Made by a program: the position numbers and the translations under genes | Assembly (NCBI RefSeq): GCF_018263905.1 | Contig: NZ_JAAFZU010000055.1 | Span: 491,818-555,817, forward strand | Length of the DNA: 64,000 nt | Origin: Loktanella sp. SALINAS62 | GTDB taxonomy: Bacteria > Pseudomonadota > Alphaproteobacteria > Rhodobacterales > Rhodobacteraceae | Reading direction: 5' to 3' | Shown: piece after piece, positions 1-8,787 of the stretch | How positions within the stretch are numbered: the first letter of the stretch is position 1 | Layout of the letters: every line of letters begins with the position of its first letter | The notes under the pieces: generated by a model | Database searches by the model: none | Seen by the model: only the letters and a program-made list of their open reading frames with translations | Told to the model about the DNA's origin: nothing

Positions 1-1
1 T

Positions 2-652
2 CTGTCGGACACGCGGCAGGTGATCGCCGTGGATATGCGGAACCACGGCGACAGCTTTCACAGCGACACGCACCGTTATCCCGATATGGCAGACGATCTG
101 GCCCACGTCATCGCGGCACATGGCGGGCACGCGGATGTGCTGGGGCATTCGATGGGGGGCAAGGCTGCGATGGTGCTGGCATTGACGCAACCCAATATGG
201 TGCGCCGCCTGATCGTGTCCGATATCGCGCCAAAGGCCTATGCGCACGACCAGTTCGGTCCACTGAACGCGATGCGCGGCGTCGATCTGTCTGCGGTCGA
301 AACCCGCAAAGACGCCGCAGCACAGATGGATATCGACCCCGCCGTGATCCCGTTTTTGCTGCAAAGCCTGAACCTGCGCGACCGCCGCTGGGATCTGAAC
401 CTGACTGCATTGGGGGACGATATGGACCATATCACGGGCTGGCCCGAACCAGTTGGACGCTTTGGCGGACCGGTACTGGTGCTGCGCGGCGAAAATTCCG
501 ATTATGTCGCGGACGCTGATGCCGATGCGATCAGTGCGGTTTTCCCCGGTGCCCGGATCGAAACGGTGGCGAACGCAGGCCATTGGCTGCACGCCGAACA
601 GCCCCGCGCGGTGGAATCCGCCGTTCGCAGCTTTCTGGAAATGGCCGCATGA
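2..652 (+). CDS. Alpha/beta-fold hydrolase, 5' end outside window (partial)
   Basis: The reading frame is open from base 2, so the N-terminus lies upstream of the window. The visible part has the signatures of a serine hydrolase of the YbfF-like esterase type: the DMRNHGDS stretch after the first strands, the nucleophile elbow GHSMGG, and the catalytic histidine in GHWLHAEQP near the end. The substrate cannot be told from sequence; family members cleave acyl esters in the cytoplasm. Its stop codon overlaps the start of rbsD by ATGA, so the two are probably translationally coupled. Confidence 0.85.
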   Translation: MSDTRQVIAVDMRNHGDSFHSDTHRYPDMADDLAHVIAAHGGHADVLGHSMGGKAAMVLALTQPNMVRRLIVSDIAPKAYAHDQFGPLNAMRGVDLSAVETRKDAAAQMDIDPAVIPFLLQSLNLRDRRWDLNLTALGDDMDHITGWPEPVGRFGGPVLVLRGENSDYVADADADAISAVFPGARIETVANAGHWLHAEQPRAVESAVRSFLEMAA

Positions 653-1020
653 AAAAGCGCGGTATCCTGAACGCAGCCCTGTCGGCGGCCATCGCGCGGA
701 TGGGACATGGTGACGGTCTTGTCATTGCGGACGCAGGCTTGCCCGTGCCGCCCGGCGTGCCCGTTGTCGATCTGGCGGTCATTGCAGGATTGCCCAGTTT
801 TGCCGATGTCCTAGCCGCGATCCTGACAGAGTTGGAAGTCGAACATTGCCTGATGGCGCAAGAGTCAGGTACGGACCTGCAATTGCTTGCGCCCTGCCCG
901 CCCCGGCTGGTGACACACGATGCGTTCAAGCTGGCGACACGGGACGCACGCGTTCTGGTGCGCACCGGGGAAACCACACCCTATGCCAATATCGTTTTGT
1001 ATTCCGGTGTTACATTCTGA
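649..1020 (+). CDS. rbsD: D-ribose pyranase (RbsD/FucU family)
   Basis: This 123-aa protein begins [12 protein letters not shown] and continues with ARMGHGD and [12 protein letters not shown], the diagnostic N-terminal pattern of RbsD mutarotases. The catalytic His is at position 20, as expected for the family. The enzyme interconverts pyranose and furanose forms of ribose before phosphorylation. I chose the ATG at 649, which overlaps the preceding hydrolase stop (ATGA) and gives a family-typical length. No rbsABC transporter or ribokinase is visible in the window, so the sugar-uptake partner must lie elsewhere or the gene has another role here. Confidence 0.88.
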   Translation: MKKRGILNAALSAAIARMGHGDGLVIADAGLPVPPGVPVVDLAVIAGLPSFADVLAAILTELEVEHCLMAQESGTDLQLLAPCPPRLVTHDAFKLATRDARVLVRTGETTPYANIVLYSGVTF

Positions 1021-1092
1021 CCCGTGCGTTGAAGACGCGGTTGCCGGATCTACTTTAGCTGCTCAACTGTATCATATACAAAGGTGCCCATC

Positions 1093-1230
1093 ATGACCCG
1101 TCTGACTATCGTCGCCATTGCGCTGACTGCACTGACCGCCTGCAACACCATTGCGGGTGCAGGTCAGGATCTGTCAACCGCCGGTTCAACCATCACGCAG
1201 GAGACGCGCGAAATTCAAAGCGACCTGTAA
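1093..1230 (+). CDS. Entericidin A/B-like small lipoprotein
   Basis: A 45-codon gene. The product has a short hydrophobic signal sequence ending in LTALTAC, a lipobox with the lipidated cysteine at residue 17, then a mature part of about 28 residues rich in G, T, Q and S, including NTIAGAGQDLSTAG. This is the layout of the entericidin EcnA/EcnB family, membrane lipoproteins known in enterobacteria as a toxin/antidote pair linked to programmed lysis. Only one copy is present here; single copies are common in alphaproteobacteria and their role is not established. It starts at the ATG at 1093 behind a weak AAGG. Confidence 0.75.
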   Translation: MTRLTIVAIALTALTACNTIAGAGQDLSTAGSTITQETREIQSDL

Positions 1231-1273
1231 GCGCATCACTTCACGTCCCGTTCTGACCAAAGGAAATTTTAGC

Positions 1274-1627
1274 ATGTCCCTGACCCGAAGCGTCATTGTC
1301 GCCGTCATTGCCGGTATCATCGGAACGATCGCCAACGCGATTGCCATCAATATACTGGCGGGCGCGGATGTGATGCCGCTGATTATGTCCTTTGGTCGGA
1401 ACGCCGTGGCGGTGTTGATCGCGCTGTTGCTGATCCCGTTGTTTCATCGTGGCACCGGGGCCGGGGCGTTTTTTGGGGGGCTTGCGTTGCTGACCGTTCT
1501 GCCGTCCCTGCTGGCGGTCTATGTCTTTGACGCGAACGCACCATGGAGCTTTGTTCTGGGCGTGAACTTTGTCTATGCGCTGACCGCGACGATCATCTTT
1601 GCGGCCACCTACCGCAAGAAATCCTGA
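1274..1627 (+). CDS. Small integral membrane protein, unknown function
   Basis: The 117-aa product is almost entirely hydrophobic, with about four predicted transmembrane helices (roughly residues 5-27, 35-58, 66-86 and 92-112) and a short basic tail YRKKS. The ATG at 1274 follows AAAGGAAATTTTAGC, a good ribosome-binding site, and is preferred over earlier in-frame codons that would run into the entericidin gene. I do not recognise a named family. It ends just before a strong terminator, so it is the last gene of its unit. Confidence 0.7.
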   Translation: MSLTRSVIVAVIAGIIGTIANAIAINILAGADVMPLIMSFGRNAVAVLIALLLIPLFHRGTGAGAFFGGLALLTVLPSLLAVYVFDANAPWSFVLGVNFVYALTATIIFAATYRKKS

Positions 1628-1646
1628 TCCGTTAATGTCATCTCAG

Positions 1647-1687
1647 GCGGACCCGTGCCATAACGCGCACGGGTCCGCTTTCGTTTA
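1647..1687 (+). terminator. Rho-independent terminator
   Basis: Perfect 11-bp inverted repeat GCGGACCCGTG / CACGGGTCCGC (1647-1657 and 1668-1678) with a 10-nt loop, followed by a T-rich tract TTTCGTTT. It separates the small membrane protein gene from mprF. Confidence 0.85.
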
Positions 1688-1707
1688 TCCCCGGACCGGA
1701 GCAATGG

Positions 1708-4296
1708 ATGTCCGACACGCCCGCCGCACACAACAGAATGTCCGGCATCCTGTCGCATCCCCTGCTGCGAATGCTGATCCCGCTGGCGATCATGCTGATC
1801 GCGCTGTTTGTCCTGCGCAATCTGAGCCGCGAAATCGTGCCCGCCGACCTGATGCGCGCGGTGCAGGGCTATTCCTGGCAGGCGATTGGAATGTCGGTCG
1901 CGGCGATGGTCAGCAGCTACATTGCGCTGGCGCTTTATGATCCGGTGATCCTGCGCGGGATGAAAACGCCCGCGATGCCGGGCTGGGTGCCCGTCCTGAC
2001 CGGCGTCAGTTCAATGGCGGTGTCGAACCTGCTGGGTTTTTCATGGCTGACAGGCGGTGCGATCCGGTATCGCATTTATGCGGCGTTCGGGGTCGATATC
2101 GCTGCCGTCGCGCGTCTGATCGCCACGTCTTGGATCGCCTTTGCATTAGGTCTGCTGACGCTGATCGGGCTGATGTTCACCTTTCGGCCCGAAGGGCTGT
2201 CGCAGGTCATCAATCTGCCAGCACTACCGGGCACGATCATCGGATTGAGCTTGCTGGCCGGTGTCGGCGCATTGTTTTTATGGACCTGGCCCAGCAGCCG
2301 TGAATTGCGGATCGGCGTGCTGTCCACCTCGTTGCCAAAGGCGACGCGCGGATTGACTCTGATGGCCATTGCGCTGACCGACCTGATCGCCACGGCGCTG
2401 ACCCTGTATTTTCTGATGCCGGCGGATCTGGCGGGCAATTTCGTTTATTTTTTCATCATCTTCATCGGTGCGCTGGGGCTGGGGTTCATCAGCAACGCCC
2501 CAGGCGGCCTGGGTGTGTTTGAGGCGACGATCATTGCCGCGTTGGGCGGCACCGGGCGGCCCGACCTGTTGGCCGCACTGCTGGTCTACCGACTGATTTA
2601 TACGCTGATGCCCTTTGGCATTGCTGTTTTGGGTCTGGCACTGGCCTGGACCCTTGCGAACCGCCGTCGTGCGGGTGCGGCGGCACTGGCGCTGCGCCGG
2701 GCCATGCGCCCGATCGTGCCGGTTCTGACCGCCGTACTGGCGATGCTGTCAGGCGCCGCGCTGCTGTTGTCGGGCGACCTGCCTACCGTGTCAAAACGGA
2801 TGGACATTTTGCAAGATATCTTGCCGCTGGCGCTGATCGAAACCTCGCATCTGCTGTCATCGGTTGCTGGCGTCATGTTGCTGATCGTGGCGCGCGGGCT
2901 ATATCGCCGGATGCGCCGCGCATGGCTGATCGCGATGGGGTTGCTGGCTGCCGGGCTGGTCGCATCACTGCTGCGCGGCATCGAATACGAAGCAATGATT
3001 GCCCTGTCGCTGTCACTGCTGGTGTTGTGGTCGTTTCGCGACGCGTTCCACCGGGTCGGTCTGGGATCTGCCCTGCGGCTGAATGTGCGCTGGATCGTGT
3101 CGCTGGTGCTGCTGTTCGCGGGGATCACCTGGATCGGGTTTTTCGCCTATCGCAACGTCGCCTATTCGCAAGAGCTGTGGTGGCAGTTCGCGTGGTCCGC
3201 CGATGCGCCGCGTTTTTTGCGCGCGACGGTCCTCGTATCGGTCCTGCTGGCGGCGGTATCGCTGAATTCGCTGATCAGCCGCGCCGCAACCCGGCTGCGT
3301 CCTGAACCGATCCCGGACGTGGTGCGCAAGCTTGTGGCGCAAAGCACGGTCACCGATGCCGCGATGGCGCTGACCGGTGACAAACGGTTCTTAATCTCAC
3401 CCGACGGCGACGCCGCGATCGCCTATGCCGATACCGGGCGCAGCCTGATCGCAAAGGGCGACCCCATCGGCAACCGCGTGTCAGGCGAATCGCTGATCTG
3501 GGACCTGCGCGACATGGCCGACCGCATGGGGCGCACCTGTGCATTCTACGCGGTGCAGACCGCCTATCTGCCAGCCTACCTTGATCTGGGGCTGCATGTG
3601 GTCAAGATCGGGGAAATCGCGCGGGTGCCACTGGCCGGGTTCAGCCTGGACGGTCCAAAACGCAAGGACTGGCGCCATGCCCAAAGCCGCGCGATCCGCG
3701 ATGGTTATGACTTTGCCATCATCCCTGCCGCAGAGGTGCCGGAATATATCGATGCGCTGCGCACGGTATCGGACGCCTGGCTGGCGCTGAAGGGGGGATC
3801 GGAAAAGAATTTCGCACTGGGCCGGTTCGATCCGGCGTTCCTGCAATATTTCGATATTGCCGTTCTGCGCCACCGCGAAACGGGGCGCATCGCGTCCTTT
3901 GCCAACATCTTGAAGGCGTCCGACAAGAGCGAACTGGGGATCGATTTGATGCGGTACGATCCAGCGACCACGCCTGCGGCGATGGACGGGCTGTTCGCGG
4001 GGTTGTTGTTGTGGGCGCGGGACAGTGGATACACATGGTTTTCGCTGGGGGGCGCCCCGTTGGCAGGTCTGGAAAGCCGTCCGCATGCGCCCGTCTGGAA
4101 CCGTGTCGGTGGGTTCATCTATACCCACGGCGCGCGGTTCTATCATTTCGAAGGGCTGCGGTCGTTCAAGCAGAAATTCGACCCCGAGTGGGAGCCGAAC
4201 TACCTCGCCTCTCCGGGGCAGTTGCAGGCCGCGCGGGTGCTTTATGAAGTGTCGCTGCTGATTTCAGGGGGATTGCGCGGATTGCGGCGCAAGTGA
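1708..4296 (+). CDS. mprF: Bifunctional lysylphosphatidylglycerol flippase/synthetase MprF
   Basis: The 862-aa product fits MprF. The N-terminal two thirds hold many transmembrane helices, including the flippase signature NAPGGLGVFEATIIAALGG around residues 265-285. The last ~300 residues are soluble and carry a DUF2156/GNAT-like synthase domain with FSLGGAPLAGLE and the ending FKQKFDPEWEPNYLA. MprF aminoacylates phosphatidylglycerol, usually with lysine, and flips it, lowering envelope negative charge and giving resistance to cationic peptides. An alternative ATG at 1704 is out of frame. The gene stands alone between a terminator and a GC-rich repeat. Lysine rather than alanine specificity is an assumption. 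Confidence 0.93.
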   Translation: MSDTPAAHNRMSGILSHPLLRMLIPLAIMLIALFVLRNLSREIVPADLMRAVQGYSWQAIGMSVAAMVSSYIALALYDPVILRGMKTPAMPGWVPVLTGVSSMAVSNLLGFSWLTGGAIRYRIYAAFGVDIAAVARLIATSWIAFALGLLTLIGLMFTFRPEGLSQVINLPALPGTIIGLSLLAGVGALFLWTWPSSRELRIGVLSTSLPKATRGLTLMAIALTDLIATALTLYFLMPADLAGNFVYFFIIFIGALGLGFISNAPGGLGVFEATIIAALGGTGRPDLLAALLVYRLIYTLMPFGIAVLGLALAWTLANRRRAGAAALALRRAMRPIVPVLTAVLAMLSGAALLLSGDLPTVSKRMDILQDILPLALIETSHLLSSVAGVMLLIVARGLYRRMRRAWLIAMGLLAAGLVASLLRGIEYEAMIALSLSLLVLWSFRDAFHRVGLGSALRLNVRWIVSLVLLFAGITWIGFFAYRNVAYSQELWWQFAWSADAPRFLRATVLVSVLLAAVSLNSLISRAATRLRPEPIPDVVRKLVAQSTVTDAAMALTGDKRFLISPDGDAAIAYADTGRSLIAKGDPIGNRVSGESLIWDLRDMADRMGRTCAFYAVQTAYLPAYLDLGLHVVKIGEIARVPLAGFSLDGPKRKDWRHAQSRAIRDGYDFAIIPAAEVPEYIDALRTVSDAWLALKGGSEKNFALGRFDPAFLQYFDIAVLRHRETGRIASFANILKASDKSELGIDLMRYDPATTPAAMDGLFAGLLLWARDSGYTWFSLGGAPLAGLESRPHAPVWNRVGGFIYTHGARFYHFEGLRSFKQKFDPEWEPNYLASPGQLQAARVLYEVSLLISGGLRGLRRK

Positions 4297-4350
4297 CCGG
4301 GGGCGCTGCCCCCGGACCCCCGGGATATTTACGGCAAGAAGAAGCCGGGC
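4297..4350. repeat. GC-rich intergenic repeat, copy A
   Basis: Between the convergent mprF and dehydrogenase genes lies a run of alternating G5-6 and C5 blocks (GGGGGCGCTGCCCCC, then GGACCCCCGGGATATTT) ending in GGCAAGAAGAAG. The same arrangement, with C-block, TATTT and GGCAAGAT, occurs at 14991-15043. The G/C blocks can fold as a hairpin. I read it as a dispersed intergenic element of the REP type that is common in this bacterial family; it may also help bidirectional termination. Confidence 0.5.
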
Positions 4351-4352
4351 CG

Positions 4353-5213
4353 TCAGCGCGTCAGACGTTTCAGCAGGGAAGATGTATCCCAGCGGCCGCC
4401 GCCCATGGTCTGGACGTCCTTGTAGAACTGATCGACCAAAGCGGTGACGGGCAGGCTGGCGCCGGTTTCATTCGCCTTGGCCAGGCAAATGCCCAGATCC
4501 TTGCGCATCCAGTCGACGGCGAAACCGTGGTCGTAATGATCCGCCAGCATGGTGTCCGACCGGTTGGCCATCTGCCATGATCCGGCGGCGCCCTGACTGA
4601 TCACCTCGACCACGGCAGCGGGATCAAGGCCCGCCTTTTGCGCGAAATGCAGCGATTCCGCGAGACCCTGCACAAGCCCCGCGATGGCGATCTGGTTGCA
4701 CATCTTGGTGGTCTGGCCCGCGCCCGACGCGCCGATGCGGCGGCACAGTTTGGCATAGGTCTGCATGACAGGTTCGGCTGTGTCATAGGCGGCCTGATCA
4801 CCGCCGCACATGATCGACAGCTGGCCGTTTTCCGCCCCCGCCTGCCCGCCGCTGATCGGCGCATCGACAAAGTGCAGGTCAAGCGCGCGGGCGGCGGCGT
4901 ACAGTTCCGCCGTGACCTGTGCGCTGACGGTGGTGTGGTCGACAAAGACCGCCCCTGCTGCCATGCCCGCGAATGCGCCGTCCGACCCCAGCGTCACGCT
5001 GCGCAGGTCGTCGTCGTTGCCCACACAGGCAAAGACGATGTCGGCGCCCTGTGCCGCCTTGGCCGGAGTGTCGGCGTGTTTGCCGCCGTGTTCACTGGCC
5101 CAGCCTTCGGCCTTGGACGCGGTGCGGTTGTAGACGGTGACGCTGTGGGATTTGGCGAGGTGGCCCGCCATCGGGTAGCCCATCACGCCAAGGCCGAGGA
5201 AGGTGAGGTTCAT
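4353..5213 (-). CDS. NAD(P)-dependent beta-hydroxyacid dehydrogenase (tartronate semialdehyde reductase / 3-hydroxyisobutyrate dehydrogenase family)
   Basis: The 286-aa protein starts MNLTFLGLGVMGYPMAGHL, the Rossmann GxGxMG signature of the beta-hydroxyacid dehydrogenases. It also has DAPISGGQAGAENGQLS, the substrate-binding signature, and GAGQTTKMCNQI with the conserved catalytic lysine. Members reduce tartronate semialdehyde or oxidise 3-hydroxyisobutyrate and similar short hydroxyacids; the exact substrate cannot be fixed. The frame extends 28 codons upstream, but the ATG at 5213 gives the normal family start directly before the dinucleotide-binding strand. It is monocistronic, facing mprF across repeat copy A. 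Confidence 0.88.
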   Translation of the reverse strand: MNLTFLGLGVMGYPMAGHLAKSHSVTVYNRTASKAEGWASEHGGKHADTPAKAAQGADIVFACVGNDDDLRSVTLGSDGAFAGMAAGAVFVDHTTVSAQVTAELYAAARALDLHFVDAPISGGQAGAENGQLSIMCGGDQAAYDTAEPVMQTYAKLCRRIGASGAGQTTKMCNQIAIAGLVQGLAESLHFAQKAGLDPAAVVEVISQGAAGSWQMANRSDTMLADHYDHGFAVDWMRKDLGICLAKANETGASLPVTALVDQFYKDVQTMGGGRWDTSSLLKRLTR

Positions 5214-5318
5214 GGTGGGGGTCCTTGTTTGAGACGCAGCATGTTGATTTTGCCGCAACTGTGAAGCGGAGTCGGCCGCCAAATTAGGGAAGAGCAAACC
5301 TTATTAAACGAGATAAAG

Positions 5319-6119
5319 CTAGGATCTAACATATCGCCAAGATATATTTATTTCATCGTCAAAGGCCTCTGGGACTTCGGTATGTACTTTCTCAATAAGC
5401 CTATTTAATAATTCCCAGCACTCCGAACCTAGTGCATCTAATTCATTCGCTTCTGCTTTTTCATGCGCTGTCCAAGGGCCCGGGGACAGCCGACGTGCTT
5501 TAACGTAAATTCGCGCCGATTCCTCATCGCCCTCTCGAGTAGTATTGGTCGCAAGCTGCTGTATGAATTTTATAAACTTGAAACTAAAATCATCAAAAGA
5601 GTTACGTAGACGAGGTTTTTGGAATTTAATCAGTCTACGGTCAATGTCTGTAGTTAATGCAGAAAACTCATCAAAATATTCCGACGGCAGGCTGTTTCTA
5701 AAACTGTGCTCCCACAGTAAAGTCCTAAGTTGATGCGCATGGTATCCCAAAAATAGCTTTGCCACCCTAATATCGTTGGCTGTTGACGCACGGTAAACAA
5801 TCTCATCACTCCTTTTAAATTCGGTTGAAAACCAAACAAATAGTGAAATTGAAAATGTAAGTAGTGGTTCAGCGTCAGGTGCGGTTAAAACCCCGTCCCA
5901 AAACAACCAAGTTAAAGCAGCCATAGAAACCAAGCCGGCTCCTATTCTCGCAATGGTTTGCGGAACTCTAGGAAAATCACTCACAGATCGAGTACGCCCT
6001 CTAAAAATAATCGCTACAAAAATATATCGAGACTGTAGCGTTTCTCTTGTCCAACTCCATTCTCCAAAAATACCACAAGCATGGAAACACCTTGATCTAT
6101 TTTCGCTTAACTCAGACAA
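5319..6119 (-). CDS. Unrecognised two-helix membrane protein in an AT-rich insert
   Basis: I do not recognise this gene. The frame encodes up to 266 aa with no in-frame ATG near its 5' end; it could begin at a TTG (6119) or a GTG (5984, giving 221 aa). Around residues 55-95 there are two adjacent hydrophobic helices, IARIGAGLVSMAALTWLFW and PLLTFSISLFVWFS, followed by a long, charged, mostly helical cytoplasmic part that ends INISWRYVRS. Base composition is very unlike the neighbours: the 60 bases from 5581 contain only 20 G/C. That and rare codons point to recent acquisition. The AT-rich character continues upstream to about 6300 with no other gene visible there. A two-helix anchor plus a helical soluble domain is seen in some defence and stress effectors, but nothing here proves that. 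Confidence 0.6.
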   Translation of the reverse strand: MSELSENRSRCFHACGIFGEWSWTRETLQSRYIFVAIIFRGRTRSVSDFPRVPQTIARIGAGLVSMAALTWLFWDGVLTAPDAEPLLTFSISLFVWFSTEFKRSDEIVYRASTANDIRVAKLFLGYHAHQLRTLLWEHSFRNSLPSEYFDEFSALTTDIDRRLIKFQKPRLRNSFDDFSFKFIKFIQQLATNTTREGDEESARIYVKARRLSPGPWTAHEKAEANELDALGSECWELLNRLIEKVHTEVPEAFDDEINISWRYVRS

Positions 6120-6351
6120 AAGGAGCTAAATTTCTCGATCCTCACGACATATGTCCAGCGGTCGGCGGGCATAGACGAAGCTCACCAACAGCAACTTTTC
6201 GTCGCAAGGCGCTCTAGTCTCATGTAAAATAAGTTTTGCGTTACTCACAAAGCTAACATACCGCAGAAGCAAGTCACGCAAAAAACTGCTGGGACATAAC
6301 CCGGTGCCGGCCGAAGTTGGCTACGCCAACCGCTTTCCCGCACGCGCGCCT

Positions 6352-6380
6352 AAAATGGCCAGCTTTCAGCTGTCCATTTT
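6352..6380 (-). terminator. lepA terminator overlapping its stop codon
   Basis: On the minus strand the last codons of lepA form AAAATGGACAGCT, which pairs with AGCTGGCCATTTT (12 of 13 positions) across a 3-nt loop that contains part of the TGA stop. The hairpin ends in TTTT, so the left arm is coding sequence. It plausibly terminates lepA transcription and insulates it from the AT-rich region beyond. Confidence 0.55.
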
Positions 6381-8165
6381 AAGCGCGGAAATAAACGCTT
6401 CCTGCGGGATATCCACCTTGCCGAACTGCCGCATCTTCTTCTTACCGGCCTTCTGCTTGTCCAGCAGCTTGCGTTTGCGGGACGCATCGCCGCCGTAGCA
6501 TTTGGCGGTGACGTCCTTGCGTAGGGCGGACAGGGTTTCGCGGGCGATGACCTTGCCGCCAATGGCGGCCTGAATCGGGATCTTGAACATGTGGCGGGGG
6601 ATCAGGTCCTTGAGCTTTTCAACCATGGCGCGGCCCCGCATTTCGGCCCGGTCACGGTGGACCATCATGGACAGCGCATCGACGGGTTCGTCGTTCACCA
6701 GCACGCTCATCTTGACCAGATTGTCCTGCTGATACCCCGTCAGCTGGTAGTCAAAGGAGGCGTAGCCCTTTGTCACCGATTTCAGGCGGTCGTAGAAATC
6801 GAACACCACCTCGTTCAGGGGCAGGTCATAGACCGTCATGGCGCGCGACCCGGCATAGGTCAGTTCCATCTGCACGCCGCGGCGGTCCTGACACAGCTTC
6901 AGCACGTCGCCCAGATATTCGTCGGGCACAAGGATCGTCGCCTTGATCCGCGGTTCCTGAATGTGGTCGACCAGCGTCAGGTCGGGCATGTCGGCGGGGT
7001 TGTGCAGATCGACCTGCGTGCCGTCTTTCATATAGACGTGGTAGACGACAGAGGGCGCGGTCGTGATCAGGTCGATGTTGTATTCACGTTCGATCCGGTC
7101 GCGGATCACTTCGAGGTGCAGCAACCCGAGGAAGCCGCAGCGAAACCCAAAACCGAGCGCGGCAGAGGTTTCCATTTCATAGCTGAAGGACGCGTCGTTC
7201 AGGGCCAGTTTGTCGATGGCGTTGCGCAAATCCTCGAATTCGGCGGAATCGACCGGGAACAGGCCGCAGAACACCACCGGTTGCGACGGCTTGAAGCCGG
7301 GCAGCGGTTTGTCGGCGCCCTTGCGTTCGGTGGTGATCGTGTCACCGACGCGGGTGTCGCGCACTTCTTTGATCTGGGCGGTGAAAAACCCGATTTCGCC
7401 GGGGCCCAGTTCGTCGACGGGCAGCATGCCGGGCTTGAACACGCCAAGCCGGTCGATCAGATGCAGCGTGCCATTCTGCATGAAACGCACGCGTTCCTTG
7501 ACCTTCATCACGCCGTCGATGATGCGGACCAGCACCACGACGCCCAGATAGCTGTCATACCAGCTGTCGACCAGCATCGCCTTGAGCGGGGCATCGCGGT
7601 CGCCCTTGGGGGCGGGCAGACGGGTCACGATGGCTTCGAGCGTTTCCTTGATGCCGACACCGGTTTTGGCGCTGACGCGGATCGCCTGCGATGCGTCGAT
7701 GCCGATCACGTCTTCGATCTGTTCGGCGACGCGGTCGCATTCGGATGCGGGCAGGTCGATCTTGTTCAGCACGGGCACGATTTCGTGATCTGCGTCAATC
7801 GCGTGATAGACGTTGGCCAGCGTCTGCGCCTCGACGCCCTGGGTGCTGTCGACCACCAGCAATGATCCTTCGACGGCGCGCATGGACCGGCTGACCTCGT
7901 AGGCGAAATCGACGTGACCGGGGGTGTCGATCAGGTTCAGCACATAGGTTTCGCCGTCGTCCGCCTTGTAATCAATACGCACGGTCTGCGCCTTGATTGT
8001 GATGCCGCGCTCACGCTCGATATCCATGGAATCAAGCATTTGTGCTTTCATGTCGCGGTCGGCCACGGTGCCGGTCGACTGGATCAGGCGGTCGGCCAGC
8101 GTCGATTTGCCATGGTCGATATGCGCCACGATAGAGAAATTGCGGATACGGGACAGATCGGTCAT
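6366..8165 (-). CDS. lepA: Elongation factor 4 (LepA), back-translocating translational GTPase
   Basis: The 599-aa length and sequence match LepA. The GTPase motifs are complete: AHIDHGKST (P-loop), DTPGHVDF (G3) and LNKIDLP (G4). The LepA-specific C-terminal domain is present, with [20 protein letters not shown] just before the end. EF4 acts on stalled or mistranslocated ribosomes, remobilising them under ionic or temperature stress. The gene is transcribed divergently from the lipoprotein gene at 8392, with about 226 bases of shared upstream region that contain no other gene. Its stop codon sits inside a hairpin. Confidence 0.97.
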   Translation of the reverse strand: MTDLSRIRNFSIVAHIDHGKSTLADRLIQSTGTVADRDMKAQMLDSMDIERERGITIKAQTVRIDYKADDGETYVLNLIDTPGHVDFAYEVSRSMRAVEGSLLVVDSTQGVEAQTLANVYHAIDADHEIVPVLNKIDLPASECDRVAEQIEDVIGIDASQAIRVSAKTGVGIKETLEAIVTRLPAPKGDRDAPLKAMLVDSWYDSYLGVVVLVRIIDGVMKVKERVRFMQNGTLHLIDRLGVFKPGMLPVDELGPGEIGFFTAQIKEVRDTRVGDTITTERKGADKPLPGFKPSQPVVFCGLFPVDSAEFEDLRNAIDKLALNDASFSYEMETSAALGFGFRCGFLGLLHLEVIRDRIEREYNIDLITTAPSVVYHVYMKDGTQVDLHNPADMPDLTLVDHIQEPRIKATILVPDEYLGDVLKLCQDRRGVQMELTYAGSRAMTVYDLPLNEVVFDFYDRLKSVTKGYASFDYQLTGYQQDNLVKMSVLVNDEPVDALSMMVHRDRAEMRGRAMVEKLKDLIPRHMFKIPIQAAIGGKVIARETLSALRKDVTAKCYGGDASRKRKLLDKQKAGKKKMRQFGKVDIPQEAFISALKMDS

Positions 8166-8391
8166 CGGGACATGCTTTCCGGCAAATTCGGGTTACGTGT
8201 CAATGCCGTCATGCACCCGCTTTTGCAAGAGGACACGCCGCCGCGGCTGCACCCCAAAAACCACGCCTGTGATGCGTCAGTGCACCCGATCCGGCATTGC
8301 CACGCACGGGCTGTGCTGGCATAGTTGAGTCAGGCAGTGGGCGATGACACCGGAAAACCGGGCGCGTCCGGGTAAATTGACAGGCAGCACC

Positions 8392-8694
8392 ATGAAATTT
8401 TTGTTTCTGGCCGTGACGGTCCTTGTTTTGAACTCCTGTGGTTTCGGCGTGCGTGGTGAATTGGGCAAGGCCTGCATGGCCTCTGGCCGGTCGGCGGCGA
8501 ATTCGGCCTTGTGTTCCTGCGTGCAGCAGACCGCCAACCAGAATCTATCGGGACGCGACCAGAAACTGGCCGCGACGTTCTTTGACGAACCGCAAAAGGC
8601 GCAGGATATCCGCCAGTCCGACAGATCCGCAGACGAAGCGTTCTGGGCCCGCTACAAATCATTTACAGATCGCGCCCAGCGCCAGTGCCGCTAG
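8392..8694 (+). CDS. Small exported/lipoprotein, cysteine-containing, unknown function
   Basis: 100 aa. It starts MKFLFLAVTVLVLNSCGFG, a signal sequence with a marginal lipobox (LNSC, cysteine 16); the Asn before Ser is unusual, so simple secretion is an alternative. The mature part contains GKACMASGRSAANSALCSC and ends in QRQC, giving four further cysteines that could form disulfides in the periplasm. I chose the ATG at 8392 because an earlier in-frame ATG would put 16 polar residues before the signal sequence. Similar small proteins are widespread in this group, but I know of no proven function. Confidence 0.65.
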   Translation: MKFLFLAVTVLVLNSCGFGVRGELGKACMASGRSAANSALCSCVQQTANQNLSGRDQKLAATFFDEPQKAQDIRQSDRSADEAFWARYKSFTDRAQRQCR

Positions 8695-8787
8695 ATCGCG
8701 GCCATCGGCTGGCGGTCCAGCCGTGTTCTGGCTAGACAGGTGGCACAAGGCCGGGGCGCCCGCATCCGGCCACCACAGGGGGACGCG

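Noticed and set aside
5319-6119. Calling the AT-rich gene a phage-defence effector
   Set aside because: Composition and two membrane helices are only suggestive; there is no nuclease, TIR, CBASS, retron or other recognised partner next to it.
6591-7865. A 424-codon open frame antisense to lepA
   Set aside because: Third-position GC bias of lepA keeps the opposite strand open; the translated sequence is rich in His, Gln, Val and Asp with no family resemblance and no suitable start site.
8707-8722. GGCTGG-CGGT-CCAGCC hairpin after the 8392 lipoprotein gene
   Set aside because: Only six base pairs and no T-run, so not enough to call a terminator.
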